NCBI RefSeq assembly: GCF_964355755.1
Contig: NC_092676.1
Span: 29,769,871-29,833,870, forward strand
Length of the DNA stretch: 64,000 nt
Reading direction: 5' to 3'
Origin: Antedon mediterranea
Lineage: Eukaryota > Echinodermata > Crinoidea > Comatulida > Antedonidae
Both the position numbers and the translations under genes were made by a program. The notes under the pieces were generated by a model, which was not told where the DNA came from, ran no database searches, and saw only the letters and a program-made list of their open reading frames with translations. Numbering within the stretch: position 1 is the first letter of the stretch; the number at the start of each line of letters is the position of its first letter. Below, one piece after another: positions 12,201 to 21,965 of this stretch.

Positions 12201-15200
12201 ATATTGGTGTATATTACGAGTCATAATAAGATATTTATTACTTTAGGAATTTTTCTATTTGTAGTATAACATATTTTATTAGGCCAAATGGCGGATATAG
12301 CCTATATCAGCAAAAATCTTGATTTCAGTTAGTAAAGATAAATGTATTCAGAAAGGTCAAGAGCCAACATCATATAGCTCGGATTGTATGACATTAATGT
12401 TGTCTGAGATCATGAGTACGACAAGACATTTATCAATGTTGAGCAGTAGATATTTTTCTTGTAACCAAATGAATTACTGATTTAACAAAACGTCTACTTT
12501 CGGTAATATTAGCAGGAACAAATACATTTAAACTTCTAAATTTACAACTCTAATAGTATTTAATGGCAGGTTGTAGTCTATTACAATTATCCACATTGTA
12601 TTGTGTTGATGTTTTAAAAACTACTGTATTCACATTTAGACACATTAATGTACAAAGTGTCACAAACTATATAAAAACTACTGTATTCACATTTAGACAC
12701 ATTAATGTACAAAGTGTCACAAACTATATAAACCAAACTACACGCAAACTATTTGACCAATTAAAAGCGCCAATTCGAATAATCCATTGTGATTGGTCAA
12801 ATCACTTGCGTTGCGCTGATGTTCTAAGTGGAAACCATGCATTTACGAATGTTTATGTTAGAAAATGCAGCCGTTTTAGACAAATTTATCTACGTTTGTT
12901 TTGTAAAATCAGATAAGATTTAAGATAGTGATGTCTGTACGCACGTAATTGACTCGTTAGTTTACGTAAGATGAATGAACAGCCACAGGGAACAACGTTT
13001 TATGTAAAGATACTATAATTATCAAACTTCAATTCAATTTTCAATGGAAGTATCGTACAACATGCTATGATAGGCATACAAGCTCGTTTAGGTAAAACAC
13101 GTTAAATCTTGGCGATTAAAAAGTATCGAAAGTAACTTAAGGAGTTTATGGCCCAAAATATTATTTTATTGTAGATGCCAAAGGCGATTTTGTTTTCTTT
13201 TATCAACGTTCTTTCAATTTATCCAAAGGAAACAAGATTCCAAAACAGTCTCCGTCTTGGAAAATGTGCAGATAGTACTGAGGTGTATTCTGTAAATTAA
13301 ATTACTAAACGCGTGAAGGTGTGCGTTAATTTTTTCTGCTTATAAAATAATATGAAAAATAAGTATGTTCTTAATCTTAAAAACTATTTTTTTAGAATTT
13401 ATTGAATAATAATGATTGCAATGCGTAATAATTAGCAGACATCGTCGTTTTTTTAAATCAAATCTTCATTTATGACGACGTTTATCTTGATTGTAAAGTT
13501 GCAATTATTTTATAAATGTACTAATATTTGGCGACAGAATTCTTTTTAAAAAAAATCAATACCGGGAATTCTTGAACGGATTGAGATGACTTCGATTAAC
13601 TTGTGTGCAATAAATGTCGCTGAAATAAACTACTTGTCTCAAGTTATAACTCGAAGTTATAAAATACAAACGTAAAACGACTGCTTAGCATAAAAACTAT
13701 AGTCCAACAGGTAAGGTATTATCAATATTTTATGCTTAAAATGGATAATTTCAAGAAATATCTATTCTGGAATCAATTGGGATCAATAATTGAAACGTGA
13801 GGTTGTCTCACGAGGACTTACACACGTACGTTTGATAATTTACAAAGGAACAAAATCTCGATAATTAAGATGTTTGTTTTATGAATGTTTTTTAGTGCAG
13901 TATTTCTTATATTGTAATATCAATATGTGACATGTGTTCTCTCCTCTCCTTGATGAATTACCTTAAGCGTGGTTCTCACTAGAGACGCAACGCAATGACG
14001 TACGCGCAACGTAAAGCGTGGTTTCCCCACTAGAGACGCCACGCAAGGACGTACGCACAACGCAAGTGAGTTGACCAATGGCAAGCCACTGTCACTGATT
14101 GAATAATCAATCGCTTGTGATTGATCAAATTACTTACGTTGCGTAACGTCTCTGCGTTGCGTCGCTAGTGGGAACCAAGCTTTTCAAAACATATATACAT
14201 ACAACAGTAACTTTGATCTAGGGGGGGATGAGTACTCCAGATGATTCTGAATTAACCAAAAATAAGAAACGAAACTAGCAATTGCTAAATACTTTACGTA
14301 ATGTTAAAACATGGATATGCCTTATGTCTTATTTCAACCTACACATATTAATTGATGATAACAATTTAGTGAGAACAAATTGAATATTATTGTACTTATA
14401 CAATTCATTAGCACTTACTGGGGCAAAGGTTAAGTGCTAAGTTGCTATGCAGTCATATGTGACATCCAAACTACCGTTTTACGACCAAAAAAGTAATATT
14501 TCAACACATTAGTTGTTAATTGAAAGAGTTTAAGTATGTGACGTCATGTAGACATTCATTTTTCAATACATTTAATAGTGACATAAAAGACACACGTCGC
14601 GTGCGTGCACATATAGGGCTACACTTTGGCCGCACGTGTCGTGTGCGAGTATACACAGACCACTATGGGCGCACGTGTCATGTGCGCGTATACACAGACA
14701 CTATAAGCGCACGTGTCATGTGCGTGTGTATGTGTATCTCAAAAACTCCGGTACGCGATTTTAAGTTTTGCGAAATTTTTATCTTATGTATCTAACATAA
14801 TATTCAGTTTAAGAACACAGACTGTATGGAGACATTAAAACTGTACGATCGGACACATTTAAATAGGTCTATGGACATAGCTCTAGATAGAACTATTCAT
14901 TATGTTATTGCTTTACTTTAATACTAGTATTACTAAGATATTTTTTGATATTAGCTATTAACAACAAAATCTCGGAATACCAACACCTGTTGGTAATAAT
15001 CAAAGCAAAATCTGTTTAAATTGAAGCGTGGTTAAAAAATACAAATCCTTACTTGATCAAGCGATAAAAATTCCACAGAAATGTTGTTGAAGTTTTGATT
15101 AAAATATTCACAAAACTTCTGAATTCAACAATTTGGTTCTATTATTCACAGATTACATAATGTAGTTCAATGCTTATAATTCTTTTACAACTTTTAAAAA

Positions 15201-18200
15201 CTTGCTTTATGTAAAGCATTAATTGAAGTTCATTTCATTTAATCTTTTTTATAGATTAAATCTGTCTCGTAAAGTAAATATACAGAAGCAAAAGAAAAGC
15301 TACAGAAGACATTAGGGATGCAAACTAGAAAAAAAATTAAATTTTGAAAGCGGTTTTAAAATAAACATGTTGGTGGAAGAAGTTGTACTGACCTCAATAC
15401 AATGCAAATATGATGTGGATTTAGGACTAAGACCTCGTTTAACAAAACTTTTTTTTTTTAATTCAAAGATTGGCGTTTAAGTTTTAGAGTCATTGACTTA
15501 TAATTCGGACTGTAAATGTAGAAGATTTACATATTTTTATCTCAATGTTATTAGCATTCATAAGTCTTACTCGTCTTTGATTATACATTTATTAGAGAAA
15601 GAAAAAGTGACAGCACTTAAAATAGATCAACAAAACGCACTGCTAATAAACTACAGAGTCTTAATGGATTTCTATGTTACCTTAAGCAGCAGCACAGGTT
15701 AACTAAAGATAATTATACAAACCTTCTTGTCTGATTAACGCGTGTAGTTTGCACACTTAGGTCTTAATAGCATTAAACGTGTTATGTTTAACGCTCGGAC
15801 TTACTTAATACAACATTAATGAAATGATGCACTAAGAATGCGTCTTAACGTACACTAACAATGGAACATATTGTGTCATTGATTTGAAATAGACTACAGA
15901 AAGATGTACTTAGAGTTTGTGATACAATAAGTACATTAAAGAATACCCCGACGAGACTAACTATTTTTACCTTGCGTTCTATAAACTAATTTAAGAACAA
16001 TAGTAAGTTTAAATGAGTAAAAATGGATGAACAATATATAGCTGCAGCTAGAGTATGATTTTGGACGATTTAAGTAAGATTAAAAGCTAAGAGTTGATTA
16101 ATAAACTATCAATTATGTAAAAGGGTCCTGCAAAAACAGAACTGTAAACTTCTTTATGCAGGATTGTTGTCATCAATTATATACTGAAATTGAAAATTAT
16201 AAACGATGACTAAATAAATGTAAATGAATGAATGAATGAATGAATGAGTGACAGTAAAGCCAGACCTACTCGTTTGTGTATGAAGATGAGTGAGTGACAG
16301 TAAAGCCAGGCCTACTCGTTTGTGTATGAAGGTGAGTGAGTGACAGTAAAGCCAGGCCTACTCGTTTGTGTATGAAGATGAGTGAGTGACAGTAAAGCCA
16401 GGCCTACTCGTTTGTGTATGAAGGTGAGTGAGTGACAGTAAAGCCAGGCCTACTCGTTTGTGTATGAAGATGAGTGAGTGACAGTAAAGCCAGGCCTACT
16501 CGTTTGTGTATGAAGATGAGTGAGTGACAGTAAAGCCAGGCCTACTCGTTTGTGTATGAAGGTTTGTGTGTTTCTTTCTTGAAGTTTTGTCACTCACATG
16601 GTGACAACAACCAACTACTTTGGTGACGATGACTTGTGTTAGTATTAATTGCTCGTTTCCAAAATTTACGTAACAACTTTAGTCAAAACGACTTCTTCTG
16701 TTAACAATGGGCAACAATAATGTAATACAACTGCTGGAGAGGCTTCCAGTATGCCCTAAATGGTTATAGTATAACGTAACAATAGCCAAAACGACTTCCT
16801 CTGTTAACAACGGGCAACAATAATGTAATACAACTGCTGGAGAGGCTTATAGAGGGTTATAGTGCAGTACTACTCTGTACGTCTGCAAAGTAAATACATT
16901 TTGTTGTTGCAATTTATGAACCATTCCTATTGCCTCTTCACGGATGAACATTCCTATTAATTCAACCGTATTTCAACTTCATATTCTCACCTGAGATCAA
17001 GGTATAACTTTATATTTTCACATAAATAACTGATAACTTTGAATTGTACCGTAAGATGTTTGAAACCAAATCACTCAATTGGGACATCACTGTATTTCCA
17101 AGGAAAGCATTTCTTTACGATAAATCAATATATTTTATAGAACGCCCTCCTTAAAATATGCAACCCATATTTGTCTTTTGCACGAGGAGTCGTAAAAACT
17201 GATTTTAATACGGACAGCAGCAGGCGTACTAAAAATACTATGAAATTTAGAAAACATAGAAGCACGTGACATTGAGATGGTAGTAACCACTGACAAATAA
17301 CTTTGTATTTCACATTTTTTAAATGCGATCTTTTCACACGATCGATTCTCTATCCAAATTGGCATTAATGGTCAGTGTAATAGGCAAATTCTGCAATACA
17401 GAGAGTTAGTCACATGTAACGTCTGTACTCTGTATTATGTTAAAGTGTAAGTTAAGACTCATGCGATAGTAGTCAGAAACAACTTTACATAGATCACCGA
17501 AACGGCACGTTCGGTTATAATTATTCTAAGAGGCCTATAAGATATTAAAACTGTATTGTCACTAGGCCTCCTACAACTGAGGTATACATGAACTAGTTGA
17601 CATTTTGTGAATGAAGATCAACTACTTTATACGGTGTTTCAAACATTATACAATCATTCTTGAGGAACGTAAACCTGCTGCTTTAAAGAAAACTCGTTGT
17701 TAAATATATATTTTTGCCATTAAATGGACATTGGAAATCTGATAAGTCTATGGAACAAAAAAGCGCTCGTATAAGTAGTTAAAGTACAATGAGGTATGAA
17801 ACGCTAAATACGCCACAAACATCACGTAATTACCATTAAAATCCCCCTTGACGAACGTGGAATGGACATTGGAAATCGGATAAGTCTATGGAACAAAATA
17901 GTGCTCGTATACTTACAGTAGTTAAAGTACAATTAGGTATGAAACGCTAAATACGCCACAAACATCACGTAATTACCATTAAAATCCCCCTTGACGAACG
18001 TGGAATGGACATTGGAAATCGAATAAGTCTATGGAACAAAATAGCGCTCATTATAACTGCAGTAGTTAAAGTACAATCAGGTATGAAACGCTAAACATGC
18101 CATAAACATCACGTCACACTTTTACATTCATAGCATTGTTTTAGTTCGATAGTGCATGGAAGTCCTGAATTTTAATGAATTATTATTATTATTTAAATAA

Positions 18201-21200
18201 TTTCATGAGTACCGACTTAACGTTCTATACGAAATACTTTATTATCTGCATTATTATCTAAAAATGATTCTAGTGAAGGAATTGAACATGACATGACATG
18301 ACATGACATGACATGCACTCTAAATTATAATTATTTGCAACTCGTTAAATCTAAAATATTGAATTCTCTTTGGACAGCAGAATAATAATCTGTAATGAAC
18401 GATATGTGTTGTTTATGTATGACTGTTGATGTTTCACATATTACACACTAGATCATCCATCCTTCAACGCTGAACATGTTAATGCCCGGTTCTACGACGC
18501 AATTCGAGTGCGACCTACTTTTTGTCTTGCGCATGAACATCATTGTCTCTGACAATTTTAACATGTCTATTAACATGTCTCTTTGACCAGTCTATTTTAT
18601 TCTAAAGCCATATATAATATAACAATACTCGGTAATAATGAAACACATGTGCCAAAAAACCTGAAAAATGTTTGGTGCAAAACTGACCAATTCAATTTAG
18701 TGTCAGGCACTCTTATTATACCGATTATTTAATTTTTCTTTTCATTCCTGATGATGATCAAATAAAGATCAAAACGTTGAATCATGACTTGCCTCTCATT
18801 ATTTGGAGTCAGTTTTATACTAAATGTTATTTAAACATAATCAGTACATCTATTGGTTCTATAAATGCTTGATTATGACATGCACTCAAATCCAAAAACA
18901 ACATGTGTGTGAATGAAACACACATCTATATATAAATTTACGTAAGGGCAAAATTCGGTAAATCGCGCCTTACTTCTATAATTTTTACTCGATGGTATAT
19001 AAAGTTGGTTCGTACTTTCGGTACTGATTTTAACCACCTGATGTAACCCTGTTTACTAATTAAATTAAGTTAGATAATAAGTTATTGACGGTTAAAAAGA
19101 ATTTAGGTTCCAAGATTTGCCCCAAATAGGGGTGTTTTCCGACCGTGGTATACACTGTATAATGGATGTCCATCTTGAAAAATACCCGCCACAAAAATGC
19201 GAGGAGGCTTCGCATTTTCCTATCTCCTCCTACGATAATTGTTTTTAATAGCTGAAAACCGGTTGAACAGCTAGAGTACACCATCATAATGTTGAAGACA
19301 GGCCGATTTTCTTTAAAAAATACTATTTTGATACATTTAATATACGTTTTTACAAATGTATTGATTTGTGATGAATGGAACATTCCAAATTATTTGGTTT
19401 AACCATACAGGTATAGATTTAGATTTATGGGCCCCCTTGGAGAATAAACATAAATAGTATTGCAATGCTGTACAATACTGTTAAGGTATTAACCACTTTT
19501 GATCGCAATTTGAATCGCAAATTTCTTACTGTGAGTGTTGGTACTGTTAGATGTAATATAAAAATATATACAAATAAACTTTATTACTGTGAGTGTGGGT
19601 AGGCCCTACTGTTAGATTATAAACATATAATATACAAATAAACATTCCAAATTATTTGGTTTAACCATAGAGGTATAGATTTAGATTTATGGGCCCCCTT
19701 GGAGAATAAACATAAATAGTATTGCAATGCTGTACAATACTGTTAAGGTATTAACCACTTTTGATCGCAATTTGAATCGCAAATTTCTTACTGTGAGTGT
19801 TGGTACTGTTAGATGTAATATAAAAATATATACAAATAAACTTTATTACTGTGAATGTGGGTAGGCCCTACTGTTAGATTATAAACATATAATATACAAA
19901 TAAATAAACGTTATTACTGACAGTTGCTTCTCAACGTTTGTATTAATTAATAATTTAAAAATATATAAACGTCGTAGTGGTGTATCGTTACATGTACTTT
20001 ACTATTTCAATCGACTATGACAGTGAGAGTTTTAACAAAGTACCGTATTAAATCGTAAATGTTTTACTGTATTTAGTGGTATATTATTTATAGGCCTATA
20101 AAACATTAAAAACAATATTTCGTTACTGAGTGGATAAGAATATATTTTAAAATGTTTCCTCTTTGTACCTATCTTCTTCCCCCATCCCTCAACCCTTAAT
20201 GTTACATACAAAACACAAATTGGGTTTGTTTAAATGAGTCCAAATAAAAAAAATTGACTCATTTTGTTTCTCTCTCGGAAGTAATTCCCAGGGTGCTAAT
20301 TTTAGCTGACTACATAAATCATTGTGTATATTTATTCGTTTCTGTAAACGACAATGTATTATAGTCCGGCAGTACGTACATTTGAAATCTCCATTTTTTT
20401 CTCGCTGGAAATACTGTGTATTCGAGAACCATCTGTGGGCACGACCTAGATGGTACGCGAGCGAAGCGAGCGTGCCATCTAGTGTTGTAAATTGACAGAA
20501 TAATTTATATTGGGATTTTATTATCAATTTGAGGATATTTTTTATTCTTATTTTAAATTTCTGAATTATCTTAACCGTGATAGAGTTGTAACTCCAGAAA
20601 ACAAAACACAATAATAACGTGAAGTGGAGCTGTGGCTTGGTGGTTATGATGCTTGGCTACCAATCTAAGGGTCCTGGGTTCAAGTCCTGTCATATGTCAG
20701 GGTTTTTTTCTCATGACAATTTACAACTCCACTCCACTTAATATTAAGTCTTTGTTTATGTAGAGCATCTTGTGTATATGTTTGTCTTATATGTTCTAGT
20801 GCAGTATATGGAGAGCCATCTCGATAGTGCTTTGCACTCATGGCAATCCTCAGGGTGCTGCACCGCTGTATTGTCATGTATTGTTGTGCCTGAAAATTGA
20901 ATAAAACATAAAACATAAAACAACGTAGTGAAGAACTTGATAGCCAGAACCAACTGAAGCGTTTACATACGAATGGCTACAGAACATTAGATACGTTTGC
21001 CAGATATGGTGCGTTGTTATGTATTACAAATAGCGTAATAGTATAATCGATTTTATGACTGTATAAATTAAAGTTATTAATTGGCTTGACATGTGACATA
21101 TAGCGTTACCGTTAGACCTATTTTAAATCCAAAACGATCCAATTATAATACTACGGTCAGTTTAAAGCAATTAGTCAAATCATCGCCACAATAGCCAGTA

Positions 21201-21965
21201 ATAGTAAATCACATGCAATAGTCTAAATATACTGCTCTTAATTAAGACATGTAATTATCATTTAACCTGTCGTATATTCTATTACCTATCTGATATACCG
21301 AGTACGTCACTGATTCTATAATATGTAAGATACACAGGCTCACGTCAACTAATATTAGTGCAAGGTTTAGTTCTCGAATATAACTCGAAAATGCACGCGA
21401 ATAAAGTAATACATACTCCAGCGAGCATTGGTATGTCGATGGTTTGGACATAAACGAGTTTTGTTCCTATGTTAATATTTGGGTGTAGGTTACAATAGCA
21501 GCATTAGTTTTACGATTTTTAAAATGTATTTTTATTTGACGAATCTGCTGGTCGAATGGCGAACAGATGTTTCGGTTGAATACGATGAATATAATCTTAT
21601 AATTGTTACAATTAAATCAAATTCTTTAATCCTGGATAATTAGGCGAAGTTTTTGAAAACATTTGCACTATATTTCTATAGGATGAAAGACCAGCGAGTA
21701 ATTTTGCGCGTTTGCGTTGCGCGCCAAATGCTACTTTGACGCATACCTTTGTAGTTATTCCCAGTAAATCAGTAGAACTTAGCCCATATAGGATGTTAAG
21801 CTCAAGGTATGTATCTTAATGAAATTAGTAAGCATACAATAATTAACAAATGAATGGCTTACCTAATTTTAACGATGAAATTTGCGTAACGGTGTGGTGA
21901 TGGAAGATTACAAATACGAACCATATACTACTGCAGCAGGAATTGATCCTAACATTTGTCGTCAT
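64..21965 (-). CDS. GRIK: Kainate-type ionotropic glutamate receptor subunit, 12 exons seen, 3' end outside window
   Basis: Ligand-gated cation channel subunit of the kainate class, acting in the plasma membrane at synapses. Joined exons give 756 residues up to the left edge: signal peptide (about 1-28), amino-terminal domain (about 33-420), S1 lobe with APLT (T502) and REK (R507), M1 (546-565), re-entrant pore with MQQGSEL (600-612), M3 with [11 protein letters not shown] (634-644), and S2 with GAT (672-674) and ESTATE (E723). These are the known agonist-contact motifs of the family, recalled and not searched. The pattern fits kainate better than AMPA or NMDA receptors. Exons: 21863-21965, 9601-9741, 8165-8191, 7524-7775, 6715-6887, 5634-5684, 5175-5321, 4351-4518, 2955-3167, 2341-2541, 1528-2088, 64-295. 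All junction phases agree, but exon 3 lacks a GT donor at the required phase. M4 and the C-tail lie left of base 64. Which vertebrate paralog it matches cannot be told. Confidence 0.95.
401..571. repeat. MITE family A, copy 1
   Basis: Palindromic element with ends ttaagctctgtctacact and its inverse. Between them are the family's stock words gtgatgtgcccaaatatgg and tagtgatatgacatcat and their reverse complements. The right end is slightly decayed (gtaggcagagtagc). Confidence 0.8.
711..842. repeat. MITE family A, copy 2
   Basis: Same family as 401-571; the left terminal repeat is decayed (ctttttctaaactatcaaac) and the right end is intact (gatagtgtagacagagc). Confidence 0.75.
1528..2088 (-). 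CDS. GRIK: GRIK exon 11: end of S1, M1, pore loop, M3, start of S2 (residues 493-679)
   Basis: Largest receptor exon (187 codons). Order: [22 protein letters not shown]1 (546-565), RFSPYEWYN, pore loop with Q at 605 (codon CAA, 1750-1752), M3 with [12 protein letters not shown], then [14 protein letters not shown] and GATELFLK. The Q at the Q/R position is genome-encoded and predicts a calcium-permeable pore unless edited. Confidence 0.97.
2341..2541 (-). CDS. GRIK: GRIK exon 10: ligand-binding lobe S1 (residues 426-492)
   Basis: Contains [31 protein letters not shown] and [11 protein letters not shown], all close to kainate S1 (EPYVMLK, FEGYCIDLL, VEDGKYG, WNGMVRELID). Donor gtaagc, acceptor ggttttag. 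Confidence 0.96.
2795..2890 (-). repeat. Probable tRNA-derived SINE fragment in GRIK intron 9
   Basis: On the minus strand a box-A-like word TAGTTTAGAGG is followed about 35 bases later by a box-B-like word GAGTTCGACAG, the arrangement of a pol III tRNA promoter. No folded tRNA with an acceptor stem is apparent, so this is a SINE head or tRNA relic and not a functional tRNA. Confidence 0.45.
2955..3167 (-). CDS. GRIK: GRIK exon 9: end of amino-terminal domain and linker (residues 355-425)
   Basis: Contains [16 protein letters not shown] (kainate GLTGHITFNKTDGLRKD), then [13 protein letters not shown] and [10 protein letters not shown], the start of S1. Donor gtaagt. The acceptor is placed at tatggaaag because it keeps phase 0 with exon 8; an alternative AG lies four bases further in. 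Confidence 0.9.
3671..4274. repeat. 600-bp transposable element family C, copy 1 (GRIK intron 8)
   Basis: Nearly identical to 5960-6559 and 47767-48340. Ends are an imperfect 17-bp inverted repeat (AAAGCTCAGGTACAGGC against AAAGGCCAAGTGCGGGC). In this copy TTAA flanks both ends, which fits a TTAA target-site duplication as used by piggyBac-type elements. No ORF of note inside, so it is non-autonomous. Confidence 0.75.
4351..4518 (-). CDS. GRIK: GRIK exon 8: amino-terminal domain (residues 299-354)
   Basis: Begins [13 protein letters not shown], matching the kainate motif DAALMYDAV. Ends FNALRK before gtaaat. Phase 0 on both sides. Confidence 0.93.
4960..5065. repeat. MITE family A, copy 3 (GRIK intron 7)
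   Basis: Short copy with both terminal repeats (taagctctgtctacact and gatagtgcagacagagc) and a shortened centre. Confidence 0.8.
5175..5321 (-). CDS. GRIK: GRIK exon 7: amino-terminal domain (residues 250-298)
   Basis: Acceptor ttttgctag, donor gtatac after ACG. Encodes [19 protein letters not shown] and [12 protein letters not shown], where kainate receptors have the VNMTGFRLL region. A MITE lies 110 bases downstream in the intron. Confidence 0.88.
5575..5614. repeat. GC-rich perfect hairpin just after GRIK exon 6
   Basis: GGCGCCGTTCGGGACAT pairs with ATGTCCCGAACGGCGCGCC across a 5-base loop (tactc), apart from a 2-base bulge. It starts about 20 bases past the exon 6 edge on the transcribed strand, in otherwise AT-rich DNA. 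Confidence 0.85.
5634..5684 (-). CDS. GRIK: GRIK exon 6: 51-nt exon (residues 233-249)
   Basis: Encodes [17 protein letters not shown], matching the kainate MMTEYYHYIFTT segment. Acceptor cccaacag, donor gtaagt. A strong GC-rich inverted repeat begins about 20 bases downstream in the intron. Confidence 0.9.
5960..6559. repeat. 600-bp transposable element family C, copy 2 (GRIK intron 5)
   Basis: Near-identical to copy 1 over its whole length, same orientation. Left flank TTAA; right flank TTCTTAA, so the right target site is imperfect. Confidence 0.75.
6602..6680. repeat. Fragment of MITE family B beside GRIK exon 5
   Basis: Contains the family words gacgcaacgaagtgacg and gacgcttgtcattggtca. 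The fragment ends about 35 bases from the exon 5 donor. Confidence 0.45.
6715..6887 (-). CDS. GRIK: GRIK exon 5: amino-terminal domain (residues 175-232)
   Basis: Acceptor tttctttcag, donor gtaatg. Holds [17 protein letters not shown], corresponding to FHVIFDCSHEMAAGILK in kainate receptors. Confidence 0.93.
7421..7512. repeat. Decayed MITE family A copy at GRIK exon 4 donor
   Basis: The left end taaagccgtgtctatac and centre words gatgtcatatcactaccat and tttgggcat are recognisable; the right terminal repeat is missing. It ends about 11 bases from the exon 4 boundary (7524). Confidence 0.55.
7524..7775 (-). CDS. GRIK: GRIK exon 4: amino-terminal domain (residues 91-174)
   Basis: Contains [29 protein letters not shown] and LLYEDDKG, equivalent to the kainate VAAIFGPS, VPHIQTRW, ILDLVQFFKWKT and VVYDDSTG. 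Acceptor tttttttcag, donor gtgaga. A decayed MITE ends about 11 bases past the exon edge. Confidence 0.95.
7913..8002. repeat. 27-bp tandem repeat, 3 copies, with palindromic flanks
   Basis: Unit runs from aggctcctcacat to agtctcgagg. The block is bounded by cagaggctcctc and gaggagcctctg, which are inverse complements, so the array can also fold as a hairpin. Confidence 0.85.
8165..8191 (-). CDS. GRIK: GRIK exon 3, probable 27-nt exon with unusual donor (residues 82-90)
   Basis: After the acceptor tttttgtag it encodes DVKEAIRW. The D, EA and following Cys spacing equals the DSFEASKKAC segment of vertebrate kainate receptors, and the entry phase fits exon 2. To join exon 4 in frame the exon must end after TGGG, where the genome reads CT and not GT. 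A GC lies one base earlier but breaks the frame. Either a noncanonical donor, a base error, or the true exon is elsewhere in 7776-9600. Confidence 0.5.
8388..8433. repeat. Hexanucleotide repeat (AAGATC)n
   Basis: About six uninterrupted AAGATC units, bounded by tcaagatctgatc and agatctgtc. Confidence 0.9.
9601..9741 (-). CDS. GRIK: GRIK exon 2: start of amino-terminal domain (residues 35-81)
   Basis: Acceptor ccccag before 9741 and donor gtaaga at 9600. The peptide contains [13 protein letters not shown], equivalent to the kainate receptor segment EELAFRFAVNTIN. Enters with two bases completing a Gly codon and leaves one base. Confidence 0.9.
10753..10863. repeat. 56-bp tandem duplication
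   Basis: Two nearly identical copies beginning ccgactaccctcgaagaac and ending gaccaatgcctctc, with three or four differences. Confidence 0.9.
11318..11471. repeat. MITE family A, copy 5
   Basis: Complete copy with ttaagctctgtcaacac at the left and gatagtgtagacagagc at the right, containing two tandem aaatatggtagtgatat words. Confidence 0.8.
11975..12122 (-). repeat. Dispersed retroelement tail, Penelope-like or LINE-like
   Basis: On the minus strand it reads cactgatgaagggctagtg, then cttgaaaac, then gagtatcagtggctggat inverted. The same segment recurs, amplified, at 30515-30930. The CTGATGA and GAAA words recall the hammerhead core reported in Penelope-like elements, but pairing is imperfect and the family call is an inference. 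Confidence 0.45.
12617..12729. repeat. 56-bp tandem duplication
   Basis: Two almost perfect copies beginning actactgtattcacattt and ending gtgtcacaaactatat. Confidence 0.9.
12760..12838. repeat. MITE family B fragment
   Basis: Contains gtgattggtcaaatcactt, gcgttgcgctgatg and gtggaaacca, the right half of the family. Confidence 0.5.
13963..14184. repeat. MITE family B, partial plus complete copy in tandem
   Basis: A 50-bp left-end fragment is followed by a full copy. Terminal repeats read aagcgtggtttccccacta and tagtgggaaccaagctt; the interior holds inverted gcaacgcaagtgagttgacc and ggtcaaattacttacgttgc type words. Confidence 0.8.
14629..14724. repeat. 38-bp tandem repeat, 3 copies, each with a CACGTG E-box
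   Basis: Each unit carries cgcacgtgtcrtgtgcg followed by tatacacagac. The word GCACGTGTC is both an E-box and a match to ACGTG-type response elements. Confidence 0.8.
16244..16565. repeat. 46-bp minisatellite, 7 copies
   Basis: Unit tgagtgacagtaaagccagg followed by cctactcgtttgtgtatgaa. Copies differ mainly at gaagatgag against gaaggtgag, which alternate in the first five units. A short (AATG)n tract precedes the array. Confidence 0.95.
16680..16852. repeat. Direct duplication of about 65 bp
   Basis: Two copies beginning aaaacgacttc and containing gggcaacaataatgtaatac and ctgctggagaggctt, about 109 bases apart. Confidence 0.85.
17723..18118. repeat. About 140-bp tandem repeat, 3 copies
   Basis: Copies start at 17723, 17861 and 18004 with aatggacattggaaatc; each contains tatgaaacgctaaa and, in the first two, atcccccttgacgaacgtgg. 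The third is truncated. Confidence 0.9.
18286..18317. repeat. Pentanucleotide repeat (ACATG)n
   Basis: About six tandem ACATG units. Confidence 0.9.
18747..18830 (+). repeat. Retroelement tail fragment with CTGATGA/stem/AAACG motif
   Basis: Reads cctgatgatgatcaaa, then taaagatcaaaacgttga; TGATC and GATCA pair. The layout resembles a degenerate hammerhead or the conserved tail of Penelope-like elements; a related tail lies at 45702-45780. Family not proven. Confidence 0.35.
19381..19903. repeat. 262-bp tandem duplication
   Basis: Second copy begins at 19643 with cattccaaattatttggttt and is almost identical to the first, including gatttatgggcccccttgg. Only a few substitutions separate them, so the event is recent. 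Confidence 0.95.
20449..20485. repeat. Hairpin with CTAGATGG arms
   Basis: CTAGATGGTACGC pairs with GCGTGCCATCTAG (one G-T pair) around the loop gagcgaagcga. It lies inside a 140-codon minus-strand ORF (20189-20611) that I could not identify and do not call as a gene. Confidence 0.75.
20622..20922 (+). repeat. tRNA-derived SINE
   Basis: Head with box A TGGCTTGGTGG (20633-20643) and perfect box B GGTTCAAGTCC (20677-20687), 33 bases apart as in tRNA genes. The tail ends in repeated ataaaac units. Possible target duplications aacgtgaag before and aacgtagtgaag after. No acceptor stem can be closed, so it is not a tRNA gene. Confidence 0.75.
21863..21965 (-). CDS. GRIK: GRIK exon 1: start codon and signal peptide (residues 1-34)
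   Basis: The ATG at 21965 has an in-frame TGA eight codons upstream, so it is the first possible start. It is followed by a hydrophobic core (IWFVFVIF, residues 14-21) and ends in SSLKL plus one base before gtaagc. That base joins exon 2 to give LKLGAVF, matching the family's LRFGGIF after the signal peptide. The phase match and hydrophobic core identify this exon although it lies 12.1 kb from exon 2. Confidence 0.8.

Larger units (their letters stand above)
9742..21862. other. GRIK intron 1 (12.1 kb)
   Basis: Joins the signal-peptide exon to exon 2. No further exon could be recognised on either strand. The intron contains MITE A and B copies, several two- or three-copy duplications, a 46-bp minisatellite, an E-box array, a 262-bp tandem duplication and a tRNA-derived SINE, listed separately. 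Confidence 0.75.

Noticed and set aside
12563-12916. 117-codon plus-strand ORF
   Set aside because: Created by a 56-bp tandem duplication and a MITE B fragment; no independent coding signal.
20622-20700. Functional tRNA gene
   Set aside because: Box A and box B are present, but no acceptor stem closes and a SINE body with a repetitive tail follows.
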